NCBI RefSeq assembly: GCF_900142535.1 | Contig: NZ_FRBE01000005.1 | Coordinates: forward strand, 62,001-126,000 | Source of the DNA: Fibrobacter sp. UWEL | GTDB lineage: Bacteria > Fibrobacterota > Fibrobacteria > Fibrobacterales > Fibrobacteraceae | Direction of reading: 5' to 3' | Length of the DNA: 64,000 nucleotides | Shown here: positions 8,801-18,129 of the stretch, piece after piece | Layout: every line of letters begins with the position of its first letter | Numbering within the stretch: the first letter of the stretch is position 1 | The notes under the pieces: generated by a model | What the model saw: the letters and a program-made list of their open reading frames with translations, nothing else | Told to the model about the DNA's origin: nothing | Database searches by the model: none | Program-made: the position numbers and the translations under genes

Positions 8801-9970
8801 ATGCATTTTTTGAAGAGTGCTTCCATTTGCCTCGGCCTAACCGCCCTGATTGCTTCCGCCTACATTATTAAGGAAGGCGATACCCTTTGGGATTTGAGCG
8901 ACGAATTCCTTAACGACCCCTTTGCCTGGCCTGACCTGTGGGAAAACAACCGCCACATTCAGGACCCCCACTGGATTTATCCGGGCGATTCTCTGTATAT
9001 GGGCGACAGCATCCGCGAAGAAAATGTTTTAAGAGCAGATCCTGCCAGAAAGAAGTACCCCTGCGATGCAGCTGTATCAGATTCCAACCTGCCCAAAGGT
9101 ATCAAGGCCGTTGGTTGCGACCAGGGTGATGGCAGAGACTCCGAATTTGAATCCATGCTGGGCGACCTTCGTTCCAAGGACAAGAAACCCAAGGCTCAAA
9201 AGGAAAAGGACTCCTATTTCTACATGCAGCGTCCGGCTCCCAAGATTTTCAACGGTTACTACCAGGTTCTCGCACCCGAAATTTACAGCATCGACTCCCT
9301 GCGTAAGGACAAGCGATTCTTCTCCATTCGTTCTGGAGAAAAACACGAACCTCTGATCCATATGCCCGAAAGCGAAATTGTAGTTGGTGTGGGCAAGAAG
9401 ACTAATAAAAATCTGAAAAAGGGCGACCTGGTGGACATCTATGAAGCAAAGTCCATAAACGTCCCCACCGAAAAAGACAATAACTTCGAAAAGAAAGCAT
9501 TGCTCCGCCTCTCCGGTGTTGCAAAGATTACTTCCATCGGCGACACCCTCTCACGAGCACAGGTGGTCCAGAGTTTCCGCGAAATCAAGATCAACCAGTC
9601 CAAGGCCAAGTTGAAGGAAGAACTGAACACGATCAATGTGAGCGGTTATGAACCTGAACAGAACGCCAAGGTGGACTCCATGGCAGCCATTAACTATGCC
9701 CTGGATCCTATGCTGATTATCGGTGCGTACTCTTACGTACTGATTAACCAGGGTTCCGCCAAGGGCTATAACACAGGTGACGCAGTGGCCGTTTGGGAAA
9801 TTGACGCTTCCGACCCGTCCATTCCGCCTCGTCTCCTTGGCCGTGGCGTTATTGTTCGTGCAAACGAAAACGAAGCCGCAGTCCTGATTCGCGAAGCCTA
9901 TTCCAACAGTCGTAGAATTGAAGTTGGCCACAAGGTTTCCGTGACCCATCAGGCAACCGTCGTCAAGTAA
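8801..9970 (+). CDS. LysM domain envelope protein
   Basis: A 389-residue exported protein. The signal segment (SICLGLTALIASA) is followed at once by a LysM domain at about residues 22-70 (YIIKEGDTLWDLSDEFLNDP, WPDLWENN, WIYPGDSLYM), which binds peptidoglycan glycan. The remaining 300 or so residues have mixed beta character (PKIFNGYYQVLAPEIYS, KGDLVDIYEAKS) and no family that I recognise. The layout resembles LysM proteins sitting near the cell wall. The ATG at 8801 follows AGGG. The sensor kinase begins 16 bases after its stop, so the LysM protein is probably cotranscribed with the two-component pair and may be part of the sensing path. Confidence 0.88.
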   Translation: MHFLKSASICLGLTALIASAYIIKEGDTLWDLSDEFLNDPFAWPDLWENNRHIQDPHWIYPGDSLYMGDSIREENVLRADPARKKYPCDAAVSDSNLPKGIKAVGCDQGDGRDSEFESMLGDLRSKDKKPKAQKEKDSYFYMQRPAPKIFNGYYQVLAPEIYSIDSLRKDKRFFSIRSGEKHEPLIHMPESEIVVGVGKKTNKNLKKGDLVDIYEAKSINVPTEKDNNFEKKALLRLSGVAKITSIGDTLSRAQVVQSFREIKINQSKAKLKEELNTINVSGYEPEQNAKVDSMAAINYALDPMLIIGAYSYVLINQGSAKGYNTGDAVAVWEIDASDPSIPPRLLGRGVIVRANENEAAVLIREAYSNSRRIEVGHKVSVTHQATVVK

Positions 9971-9985
9971 ACCTAACGGTCAAGC

Positions 9986-12046
9986 GTGCAGGTTTCCAGA
10001 AACAATCTGCTATTCATCCTCTTATTTGCGGGGGGCATTATCTTGCCCACCGCAATTCTTTCGTTTCTCAGTTTTAGAAACATCCAGAACGAAAAGTTCC
10101 TTGCCCAGAAGGATTTCGATGAAAGCCGGATTTCCTTTCAGGAAGAAATCGAGGATGCCATTGTAAGCGAGCAGAAAAAAATTTTTCAGGAAATCAAGAC
10201 TGCTTCATTATTCCTATACGAACAGCCCCAACACCTTCTTGACTTTGGCCACGAAACCGAATTCAAGTCCGTGGAAGGCATTGAAGCCATATTTCTCTTC
10301 AACAAGGGAAATCTGGTTTATCCGGATATTTCCTCCAAGAGATTCCACAAGCAGACAAACTTCGCCACATCCGTACCCACAACCATTGAGAAAGACTTAT
10401 TCCTTGTGGAACAGGAGAACGGTACAGACCCACGATTGGAAAGAGCCTATCTCAACAGATTTTCCAGATTTTTCCGCCCCACCGCCTTCCTCTTTGAAAG
10501 CAGTGACGACCAGGTGCAAGCCCTCTTAGGTCTAATCCGATTCTATTACCGCTCGAAAAAATACGATGAAGCCTTGAATCTTTTGCATGTTCTTGAAAAC
10601 AATCCTCATCAGCAGGGCTATCTAACTACGGACCTCACCCGTTCCGTAAACCTACTGCATTTTGACATTCTGGTAGAACAGAAAAAGCACCAGGAAGCAC
10701 AGGATTACTGTCTTGCGATTTTGAAGGATTTTCTTGAAAACGAAGACGTCGATGACATCTCCTCCTCTAGGTTTTTCTTCGAATCCGCCTTTACTCAAAT
10801 TCTTTCCTTTGAAAGCCTCACACAAGAAAAACGTGAGGCATTCTGGAACCTGCGAGAAAACTTCAATCGCCAGCTGGGATACATGGATATACTCTCCAGA
10901 AACAAGGGATTTTTCCAGGAAGTTCTGGAGGAACCCGTTTCCCCGAAGGATGGCATTCTCTTCCGCGGAAATGACGATATTATTCTGCTGAAAATCGCAT
11001 ACCCCTTCCTTTCCGGAGATCAACAAGTCCTTGCAAAACTGGACAAGGAAGCCTATAGAGCCCGCATAAGAACACGAGCAAGACTAGCAGCTAAGAGTTG
11101 GAAGAATATTCCCTTCGCTATTGTGGACAAGGACGACCGAAAGGTTCTTGGAACTATTCTAGACAGTGCCAATATTGTAAGCCAGGCAATCGTCAACGAA
11201 CCTCTTGGCTGGGAAATGACGTTGTACGAAAAAGACACGAAGGCCATCCAGAAAGAAACCCGACACAGAATGTTCTTGATGTATGGGCTGATGCTTTTCG
11301 CCCTCATCACCGTGATTTTCGGTTCCGTATTCATGTTCCGATTCATCACCCAGGAACGCAAGCTTCTATCCATGAAGGCAAACTTTCTTTCCAGCGTATC
11401 ACATGAATTGAAAACACCTCTTACGTCCATCAAGATGTTCTCTGAAATGATGGCGAGAGGACGCGTTCAAAAAGTGGAAAAGATTCAGGAATATTCTACA
11501 CTAATTGGCAAGGAAGCGTCTCGTCTAGAAAACCTGATTGGCGCCATTCTGAACTACACCCGAATGGAACATGGATCAGACGCTTTCAAATGGGAAAAGA
11601 TTGACTTTTCCATTTGCGCCCAAAAGGTATACGAAGCAGTTCAAAGCATCGGTACAGAAAAGGGCCTCAAGATGGAAGCCACATTCGAGCCCTGCTGTAT
11701 GGTCATGGGAGATTACACGGCACTCTACAGTCTAGCACAGAACTTGATTGAAAATGCCATCAAGTATACCAACGAAGGCGACATTTCCGTAAAGACCTAC
11801 AGCGAAGACAATCTAGTGGTCTTTTCAGTAACAGACTCCGGTGTTGGAATTGACACTTCAGAGCAAAAAAATATATTTAATGACTTCTATCGAGTAGGCG
11901 ACGAAATGACCCGAAGCACCAAGGGTTCTGGCCTAGGCCTAGCCATCGTCAAGAGAGTAGCTGAAACACACCGTGCAACCATTTCTCTGGTCAGCAAGCT
12001 GGGAAAGGGTTCCACATTTACGGTACGTTTTAAGAAGGCGGAGTAG
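9986..12046 (+). CDS. Membrane sensor histidine kinase
   Basis: A 686-residue kinase that starts at GTG (9986). A first membrane helix (residues 8-30) and a second (about 428-452, YGLMLFALITVIFGSVFMF) enclose a large periplasmic region of about 400 residues with helical, TPR-like stretches around 175-300. The cytoplasmic part has a HisKA domain with the phospho-accepting His473 in SSVSHELKTPLTS, then a HATPase domain: N box NLIENAIKY near 588, G1 DSGVGID and G2 GSGLGLAIVKR. No PAS domain is visible and HAMP is absent or very short. The response-regulator gene begins one base after the stop, so the two form a cognate pair. The input signal is unknown, but the LysM neighbour points to the envelope. 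Confidence 0.95.
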   Translation: MQVSRNNLLFILLFAGGIILPTAILSFLSFRNIQNEKFLAQKDFDESRISFQEEIEDAIVSEQKKIFQEIKTASLFLYEQPQHLLDFGHETEFKSVEGIEAIFLFNKGNLVYPDISSKRFHKQTNFATSVPTTIEKDLFLVEQENGTDPRLERAYLNRFSRFFRPTAFLFESSDDQVQALLGLIRFYYRSKKYDEALNLLHVLENNPHQQGYLTTDLTRSVNLLHFDILVEQKKHQEAQDYCLAILKDFLENEDVDDISSSRFFFESAFTQILSFESLTQEKREAFWNLRENFNRQLGYMDILSRNKGFFQEVLEEPVSPKDGILFRGNDDIILLKIAYPFLSGDQQVLAKLDKEAYRARIRTRARLAAKSWKNIPFAIVDKDDRKVLGTILDSANIVSQAIVNEPLGWEMTLYEKDTKAIQKETRHRMFLMYGLMLFALITVIFGSVFMFRFITQERKLLSMKANFLSSVSHELKTPLTSIKMFSEMMARGRVQKVEKIQEYSTLIGKEASRLENLIGAILNYTRMEHGSDAFKWEKIDFSICAQKVYEAVQSIGTEKGLKMEATFEPCCMVMGDYTALYSLAQNLIENAIKYTNEGDISVKTYSEDNLVVFSVTDSGVGIDTSEQKNIFNDFYRVGDEMTRSTKGSGLGLAIVKRVAETHRATISLVSKLGKGSTFTVRFKKAE

Positions 12047-12047
12047 A

Positions 12048-12746
12048 ATGCAGAACAAGATTCTAATTGTTGAAGATGAAGAAATTATCCGTTTGGGGTT
12101 GCAAGACAACTTCGAGTTGGAAAACTACATCGTGGAAACCGCTGCGGATGGTGACGAAGCCATCCAGAAGGTGGACGAATTCGAGCCTCACCTGATTCTT
12201 CTGGACTTGATGATTCCCAAGAAGAGCGGTTTCGAAGTATGCCGCTATATCAGGAATAAGCATCCGGAAACCCTCATCATCATGCTGACAGCAAAGACAG
12301 AAGAAGCCAGCAAGGTAGCCGGACTTGAAATCGGAGCAGATGACTACGTCACCAAGCCCTTCTCCATTCTGGAACTGTTAGCCCGCGTGAAAGCCTTCCT
12401 GAGAAGGCTTGACTTGCCCAAGACAAACGATGCCGACAATGGTCCTGGTGAAATTGACTTTTTGGACATTCACGTCGACTTCAAGAAGTATACCGCAACC
12501 AAGGGAGGCGTCTCTCTGGATTTGACAGCACGAGAATACCAGACTCTTAAGTACTTCTGGAATCATCGCGGCGAAGTAGTCATGCGAGAAGACATGCTCC
12601 GCGACATCTGGGGCTATTCCGACGACAGCATGCCCTCCACTCGCGTGGTGGACAATCATATTGTTGTACTCCGCAAGAAACTTTGTGATGAACAGTCCAA
12701 GATTATTCTTTCCGTTCGAGGAGCCGGTTACAAGTTCAATGTCTAG
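12048..12746 (+). CDS. OmpR/PhoB family response regulator
   Basis: A 232-residue regulator that receives phosphate from the adjacent kinase and binds DNA. The receiver domain (1-120) has the acidic pair EDEE near the start, phospho-acceptor Asp53 in LILLDLMIPKKSG and the conserved Lys in DDYVTKPF. The C-terminal winged helix (about 130-232) shows LTAREYQTLKYFWNHRGEVV and RVVDNHIVVLRKKL. The start at 12048 is chosen over an upstream in-frame ATG at 11973 because it follows GGCGGAG and avoids a long overlap with the kinase. The propeller gene starts at the stop codon. Targets cannot be read from the window. Confidence 0.96.
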   Translation: MQNKILIVEDEEIIRLGLQDNFELENYIVETAADGDEAIQKVDEFEPHLILLDLMIPKKSGFEVCRYIRNKHPETLIIMLTAKTEEASKVAGLEIGADDYVTKPFSILELLARVKAFLRRLDLPKTNDADNGPGEIDFLDIHVDFKKYTATKGGVSLDLTAREYQTLKYFWNHRGEVVMREDMLRDIWGYSDDSMPSTRVVDNHIVVLRKKLCDEQSKIILSVRGAGYKFNV

Positions 12747-12747
12747 A

Positions 12748-15267
12748 ATGATGAACATAGCAGCCTTACATACCAGCCAGTTCATGAAAGTTCTGGCTAG
12801 CGTTCTGCTATGTCTTGGAAGTGTTTTTGCAGGCAAGATGGATGCCTCCATCCAGGAAGCCCTCTACCTTTTTGAAATGAAGGGAGACTACGCCAACGCA
12901 ACCAGCCTCCTTGAAAGAATTTCAAAGGAAGGCGATCAAAGCGACAAGGAACAAGCTTTCTTCTATCTCGGTAAAATCCAGGAACTTTCCAATAACCGGC
13001 AATCGGCAAACTTCTACTACAACCAGAGTCTTGTCAACACCCACAAGACCAATATGGCTTACTGGCTTGCGGAACGAGAAGCGATTACCAGCAACCAGTC
13101 CGAAAGACTTCTCCAAAAGCCCCTAATGCTCCCCAGCCCTATTAGGAAGGTTTTCGGACAGTCCCCCACATACCTTCAGCTCAAGAATGGATCTATCAAA
13201 AGAATCGGAGCAGAAGGCCTTGAAAACATTTCTACCGATATCAAGGCAAATGCCGAGATATACCAGATTACATCCCAAGGAATTTGGCACAGAGCCGATG
13301 CGGAAGACAGTCTCCGCTTTACCTCTTTCCACTCGGGAAAACAGAGCCGAAACTACGACATTTTTGACATTACAGGATTTTTTGAACAAGACAATCGCGT
13401 TATCGTACAAGGTTCACAAAGCCTTTCTCTCATTAACCAAAATGGAGCCAAAATTACTATTCCAGAAAAGTATAATAGCTGTTCCATTGAAGGTTACCAC
13501 GGACCTACAAAAAGCTACGCACTTAACTGTCCCGACAATTCGCTTCATCTCATTTCTGCGGAAGCCGGAGTAGAGACCAAGACAATTTCTCAGTTTGATG
13601 CCATCTCCAAAGTTCTGGTAGAGAAGAAACTGATCTATCTTGTTTCGGGAAACAACTTCTATTGTTACGCCCCAAAGGGATCTAATACACCCCTCTGGAA
13701 GATTTCCGTAGGTACTGTAGAAGACATTATTACTTTCGAAAATAGCATAGCTATTTTGGAATCATCCGGTAGATTGAGTTTACTAGACAAGCGAAACGGA
13801 TTCGTGAAGGCATCCGTCCTTACAGAAACTGCAATCATGAGCCCGCTTGCACAAGGAACCCTCGGTCTCTTCTCATCGGAAGGAACCATCGTTGCTGTGG
13901 ATACCTTACTCCGTCCCATCTGGTTCTACAATTTTTTGAAATCCGTTGAAACAAAGCCCATCCATACGGAGGACGCCATCTACCTGAACTTTGGGGACAC
14001 TAGGCTTCAATCCATCTCACCCCGCTATTATGGCAAGAAAGCTCTTCTTTCTACCCAAATCGCGAAGAAAGCCTCCCTGCTTATGGAAAACGAGCAGTGG
14101 GATTCCCTAGAAGTAACCTTGGACACCCTTTTCAAAGTGGAACCCGGTAATGCTGAAGGCTGGTTTCTGCGAGCCGTATATCTTGAGCACAAGGACGCTA
14201 GCGAAAAATCCATACAGCAGGCCTGGGCGGAAGCAGTCCGACTCTCCACCAGCAACCCAAGAACAGCACACGTCATTCTGGAACGATACAGCAAGGCTAT
14301 TGGGGCTAAATTCGTAAGTCAGCTCCCGATTTCACCAAAGACAGTATATCCCCAATTCTTTGGCGGAAAGAAAAACCTCTATACGATCGATCCTGCTGCG
14401 GGACAAATATTCAATATCAATCCCGAAAACGGAGAGATTCGCTGGGCTAAAAACATCGGAAAGCTTGATTTCAATCCTGTAATTGGTCATGACGAAAACA
14501 CCATCGCCATTGCCACCAAGTACAACATGTCCCTTTTCGAGCTGAACAAGACTTCTACCGCAACAAACATCCAGCTTCCTGGCAAGGCTTTTGATATTAA
14601 AGTCTTTGACGACGCCATCTATGTATCCACCTGGAACGGATTCCTCCTCAAGGTCAATCGATCCGAGAATAAACAAGCCTGGTCGCGCAAGGTGTTTTCA
14701 GGGACCTTCCTGATGACCAAGGAGAATGGTAAAATTTACTTGTGCAGCCAAGAAGGAAATCTCCAGATGGTGGACGAAATTTCAGGGCTTACCGATGAAG
14801 GATTCTCCAAGAAAATCACGGGAAACATTACCCATATGGATCAAGGAGATTCCACCCTTGTTTTCGCCACCAGCGCAAACAAGCTTCTCATCTATAACAC
14901 CAAGCATCCCGAAGCAGCCCCTCTGCAGGTCTTGATGGACTCCCCAATATCATCCATGCAAATCGTCAACAACCATGGAGAAAAGAATATCCTAGTGAAC
15001 CTGGCCAATCAGTCCATGTTACTTTATTCTGAATCAGGCGCTCCCATCTGGAAGTTCAATGGTAAGGGATCCGTATTTTCAAAACCCTTTGCCAAGGGAA
15101 ATGAAATATGGCTCGATCAAGGATCCGAAATCATCTCCGTTGCTATGAAGGATGGGAAAATTACGAAACGCTACAGCACCCCTGGAGGCTCAGGAACCCC
15201 CTTCATTACGAACAACACCTTGTTCAGCGCCTCTCCAAAACGAATCCTCTACGGCTTTCCTCTCTAG
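12748..15267 (+). CDS. Exported TPR / PQQ-like beta-propeller protein
   Basis: About 839 residues. An N-terminal signal segment (MKVLASVLLCLGSVFAG) follows a short extension; ATG codons at 12739, 12748 and 12751 are all possible starts. Residues 35-110 look like TPR helices (EALYLFEMKGDYANATSLLE, EQAFFYLGKIQELSNNRQSA). The rest alternates short beta blades typical of a BamB or PQQ-type propeller (TPLWKISVGTVEDIITF, GEIRWAKNIGKLDFNPVIGH, GAPIWKFNGKGSVFSKPF), with a second TPR-like patch near 455-530. It is the last gene of the kinase-regulator unit and is followed by a strong terminator. A role as a periplasmic scaffold or signal sensor is inferred from context; no enzyme residues are evident. 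Confidence 0.75.
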   Translation: MMNIAALHTSQFMKVLASVLLCLGSVFAGKMDASIQEALYLFEMKGDYANATSLLERISKEGDQSDKEQAFFYLGKIQELSNNRQSANFYYNQSLVNTHKTNMAYWLAEREAITSNQSERLLQKPLMLPSPIRKVFGQSPTYLQLKNGSIKRIGAEGLENISTDIKANAEIYQITSQGIWHRADAEDSLRFTSFHSGKQSRNYDIFDITGFFEQDNRVIVQGSQSLSLINQNGAKITIPEKYNSCSIEGYHGPTKSYALNCPDNSLHLISAEAGVETKTISQFDAISKVLVEKKLIYLVSGNNFYCYAPKGSNTPLWKISVGTVEDIITFENSIAILESSGRLSLLDKRNGFVKASVLTETAIMSPLAQGTLGLFSSEGTIVAVDTLLRPIWFYNFLKSVETKPIHTEDAIYLNFGDTRLQSISPRYYGKKALLSTQIAKKASLLMENEQWDSLEVTLDTLFKVEPGNAEGWFLRAVYLEHKDASEKSIQQAWAEAVRLSTSNPRTAHVILERYSKAIGAKFVSQLPISPKTVYPQFFGGKKNLYTIDPAAGQIFNINPENGEIRWAKNIGKLDFNPVIGHDENTIAIATKYNMSLFELNKTSTATNIQLPGKAFDIKVFDDAIYVSTWNGFLLKVNRSENKQAWSRKVFSGTFLMTKENGKIYLCSQEGNLQMVDEISGLTDEGFSKKITGNITHMDQGDSTLVFATSANKLLIYNTKHPEAAPLQVLMDSPISSMQIVNNHGEKNILVNLANQSMLLYSESGAPIWKFNGKGSVFSKPFAKGNEIWLDQGSEIISVAMKDGKITKRYSTPGGSGTPFITNNTLFSASPKRILYGFPL

Positions 15268-15273
15268 AAGTCA

Positions 15274-15301
15274 AAAAAAGCACCGAAATTGGTGCTTTTT
15301 T
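15274..15301 (+). terminator. Terminator after the LysM-kinase-regulator-propeller unit
   Basis: AAAGCACC, loop GAAATT and GGTGCTTTTTT form a short stem with a T run directly after the propeller gene stop. Confidence 0.85.
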
Positions 15302-15379
15302 CGAGTTGTAAAGAAAATTTGTATGGTTATTTTACAAGAAACTCACTAAATTTCCTCTAGGTACCCCAACTGGGATAGG

Positions 15380-17155
15380 ATGATGAGCAAATTAACTGAA
15401 TATCTGAATTTTCTTGCCAAATGTGTTGTCACTGCAAGTGTTGCAATGGCTTTTACTGCGTGTGAAGAAGAAAAGAAAGAAGTGGCAGAGGAAATCAATC
15501 CTGATTATCCTCGTCAGGAAACTCTTTACATTGGCGGCTTTGACTGGGCCCCACCCACCACATTTAATCCCCTGGACTACGACCCGAACTTTCCCATTGA
15601 CGGAAACGTTCGCCTGATGTACGAATCCTTGCTGACTTACAACCAGCTTAATGGCGAATTGGAACCCATGCTGGCCGATAGCTATACCAGCAATGAAAAT
15701 TCAATCACAGTTCATCTGGACCCCCGTGCAAAGTGGAACAACGGTACTCCTGTAACCGTCGAAGATGTTATTTACACATTCCACATAGACTCCCTATTGC
15801 CTACTCCCCGTCACGGCAACTGGTATTTCCTGAGTAAGATTACTGCAGACAAGCAGAATAACGTGACCTTCCACTTTAGCAAGAATAAGAATCCGCTCAT
15901 CATTCTTAACGCTATTGCGGAAACCTCTATTTTGCCCAAGGCTGTATTCGAGCCCTTGATCCAGGGTGCCAAGTCCGGCAAGACTTATGACATGGCCAAG
16001 GTGATCGAATTCAAGAACGATTCTGTTCCTATGGTTTCAGGACCGTACAATATCAAGACTTATTCTCCGGACCAAATCGTTCTGGAACGTAACGACGATT
16101 ATTGGGGCAACGTTCGTCACAACGGTCAGAAGCCCGCACCTCGATTCATCATTCATTCTCTGTACAACGGAAACAACCATTTCAACAGCGCTATGACGAA
16201 GGGCAACCTGGACATCTCGTCCGTCTTCTTGCCCCGCATTTGGGAAAAGTCTAGAGACAGTATCCGTGCCTGGAGCAGAAACGAGCCCTATCATCAGCCC
16301 GGCTCCATTACCACACTGTTCATCGAGCATCAGACCGCCCCCTTCAACGATGTAGCATTCCGCCGAGCATTGGCTCATTCCATCAACTTCGAGAAGATCA
16401 AGTCTCGTGCAATCTCCAATTACTCACCCGCCATGCAGCCTGGGTTCATCCTCCCCTTCGGGACGGAATCCAAGTACTTCGTCAAGGCAGATGCGGAGGC
16501 CTTCGGTTACAGCTATGATGTAGAAAAGGCAAAGGCAATCCTCTCCAAGGCAGGCTATAGTTGGGATGAAACCGGTAAACTTCTTGACAAGGACGGCAAG
16601 CTTCTCCGCACCATTACCATCGAATGCCCCCAGGGTTGGACTGACTGGGAAGACGCGATCAAGGTGGTGGTTGAATCCTTCCACGAAATCGGTGTGACTG
16701 CAGAAGAAAAATTTGTGGACTACAGCGCCTGGGATAAAGACCTCCGACAGGGAACCTTCGATCTAGCCATGAAAACCCAGACGGCAGAACTGTCCCCAGC
16801 CTCTCCCTGGAACCGATTTGATCAAATTATGTCTGGAGGAAACTGCAAGCCCATCGGTGAAGAGGCCTTCTCCAACCAGGGTCGCTACAAGAACGACGAT
16901 GCAGATAAACTAATGGCCGTTATTCCAGCAATGACTAACGAAAAGGAATTGGCAGAAGCTTACCGCAAGCTGAACAAGATCTTTATGGAAACCATTCCTG
17001 TGTTGCCGGTCATGTACCGTCCTACCCAGTACTACCAGTTCTCCACCAAGCACTGGTCAAACTACCCCACCGAAGAAAATCCCTACGCACCTCCCCAGAA
17101 CCTGGTGGTAGCGGCAGGCATCAAGGCCCTCTGGGAAATCAAACCAGCTAAGTAA
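15380..17155 (+). CDS. Oligopeptide-type ABC transporter substrate-binding lipoprotein
   Basis: A 591-residue SBP_bac_5 family protein. The N-terminus carries a lipoprotein signal ending in AMAFTAC with Cys28 as the lipidation site, followed by an acidic Glu/Lys linker. Family features include LYESLLTY-like MYESLLTYNQL, ITVHLDPRAKWNNGTPVTVEDVIYTF-type strands, VSGPYNIKTYSPDQIVLERN and VAFRRALAHSINFEKI. Such proteins deliver peptides or other solutes to an ABC permease. No permease or ATPase gene adjoins it, so it is an orphan that must work with a transporter elsewhere. GGATAGG precedes two adjacent ATG codons (15380 and 15383), and both flanks have terminators, so it is monocistronic. The substrate is not predictable from sequence alone. 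Confidence 0.92.
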   Translation: MMSKLTEYLNFLAKCVVTASVAMAFTACEEEKKEVAEEINPDYPRQETLYIGGFDWAPPTTFNPLDYDPNFPIDGNVRLMYESLLTYNQLNGELEPMLADSYTSNENSITVHLDPRAKWNNGTPVTVEDVIYTFHIDSLLPTPRHGNWYFLSKITADKQNNVTFHFSKNKNPLIILNAIAETSILPKAVFEPLIQGAKSGKTYDMAKVIEFKNDSVPMVSGPYNIKTYSPDQIVLERNDDYWGNVRHNGQKPAPRFIIHSLYNGNNHFNSAMTKGNLDISSVFLPRIWEKSRDSIRAWSRNEPYHQPGSITTLFIEHQTAPFNDVAFRRALAHSINFEKIKSRAISNYSPAMQPGFILPFGTESKYFVKADAEAFGYSYDVEKAKAILSKAGYSWDETGKLLDKDGKLLRTITIECPQGWTDWEDAIKVVVESFHEIGVTAEEKFVDYSAWDKDLRQGTFDLAMKTQTAELSPASPWNRFDQIMSGGNCKPIGEEAFSNQGRYKNDDADKLMAVIPAMTNEKELAEAYRKLNKIFMETIPVLPVMYRPTQYYQFSTKHWSNYPTEENPYAPPQNLVVAAGIKALWEIKPAK

Positions 17156-17173
17156 GTAAAGCTAAATTTTCAG

Positions 17174-17200
17174 AAAAACGTCCCTTTGGGGCGTTTTTTT
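17174..17200 (+). terminator. Terminator after the substrate-binding protein gene
   Basis: AAAACGTCCC, TTTG and GGGGCGTTTTTTT form a GC-rich stem followed by seven T residues, 19 bases after the stop. Confidence 0.85.
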
Positions 17201-17258
17201 GTTCATTTAGCGTTAAATTATCTATTTTTACCCCGACATCTATTGATGGAGGTTTTCA

Positions 17259-18059
17259 ATGGGAAAGTCCCGCTTTATTTTGCCCAATGCATTCACTAGC
17301 ATGAATTTCTTGCTGGGTGTCTTCGCGATTTGCTGGGCAACAGGCGCTTTCAGTTCTTTCACCCAGGCAGACCCGATCCGCATGGGTTCCTACTTTATCG
17401 TTCTTTGCGTCCTGCTGGACAAGCTTGATGGCTTTGCCGCTCGACTGGTAAACGCCAGCTCCGAATTCGGCGCTCAGTTTGACAGCCTTGCCGACTTGAT
17501 TGCATTCGGTCTTGCACCGGCATTTACCGTCTTCTTCTGCTACCGCGGTCTTGCACCCCAGTGGTTTGGCGAGAACGGTGTGCTGTTGATCGTCACCTTC
17601 TCTATTTACGTGCTCTGCGCCGCAATGCGCCTGGCTAAGTACAACGCTTGCGACTCAGACACTTATCATCATCACTTCTCTGGTCTTCCTTCTACCTTTG
17701 CAGGTGCAATCAACGCAATCCTGATTGTTTTCCTCAAGAGCCATGGTCTCTTCGAAAACACTGATAGCCCCCTGATTTTCCTCCCGCTGCTGGTGATGCT
17801 GGTTACCGGTCTCCTGATGGTCAGCCCTCTGTTCTTGCCCAAGCTCCAGCCCCGCAAGAGCCAGGCCCTGAACATTTTCCAGGCAGTGCTGATCGTGATC
17901 ACTTACGTATCCGGCTTTATGTTCGTTTCTCCCAAGGTTCCGTTCATTACCGAATATCTCCTGCTCCTCATGGCTAGCTATCTGGGAATTGGCTTTACCA
18001 TTGGTCTTGTAAACCGCAAGAAGATTATTGCGGAAGCTCTGGAAGAACAGAAGAAGTAA
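17259..18059 (+). CDS. pssA: CDP-diacylglycerol-serine O-phosphatidyltransferase
   Basis: A 266-residue integral membrane enzyme of phosphatidylethanolamine synthesis. It transfers a phosphatidyl group from CDP-diacylglycerol to serine. The CDP-alcohol phosphotransferase motif D-x2-DG-x2-AR-x8-G-x3-D-x3-D is complete: D54, D57-G58, A61-R62, G71, D75 and D79. Several hydrophobic helices follow (SIYVLCAAMRLA, LIFLPLLVMLVTGLLMV, YLLLLMASYLGIGFTIGLV). The early asparagine-containing segment LPNAFTSMNFLLG fits the PssA subgroup rather than PgsA. GGAGG lies ahead of the ATG. It has its own terminator on each side and appears monocistronic. Confidence 0.93.
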   Translation: MGKSRFILPNAFTSMNFLLGVFAICWATGAFSSFTQADPIRMGSYFIVLCVLLDKLDGFAARLVNASSEFGAQFDSLADLIAFGLAPAFTVFFCYRGLAPQWFGENGVLLIVTFSIYVLCAAMRLAKYNACDSDTYHHHFSGLPSTFAGAINAILIVFLKSHGLFENTDSPLIFLPLLVMLVTGLLMVSPLFLPKLQPRKSQALNIFQAVLIVITYVSGFMFVSPKVPFITEYLLLLMASYLGIGFTIGLVNRKKIIAEALEEQKK

Positions 18060-18082
18060 AACCAGGCATTACGCTAAATTTT

Positions 18083-18113
18083 AAATCCCGAGTAGTCACT
18101 CGGGATTTTTTTT
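18083..18113. terminator. Terminator between pssA and the MpaA-like gene
   Basis: AATCCCGAGT, AGTC and ACTCGGGATT form a strong stem with a T8 run on the plus strand, between two convergent genes. Confidence 0.9.
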
Positions 18114-18129
18114 CGTCGTCTCAGCGGGA

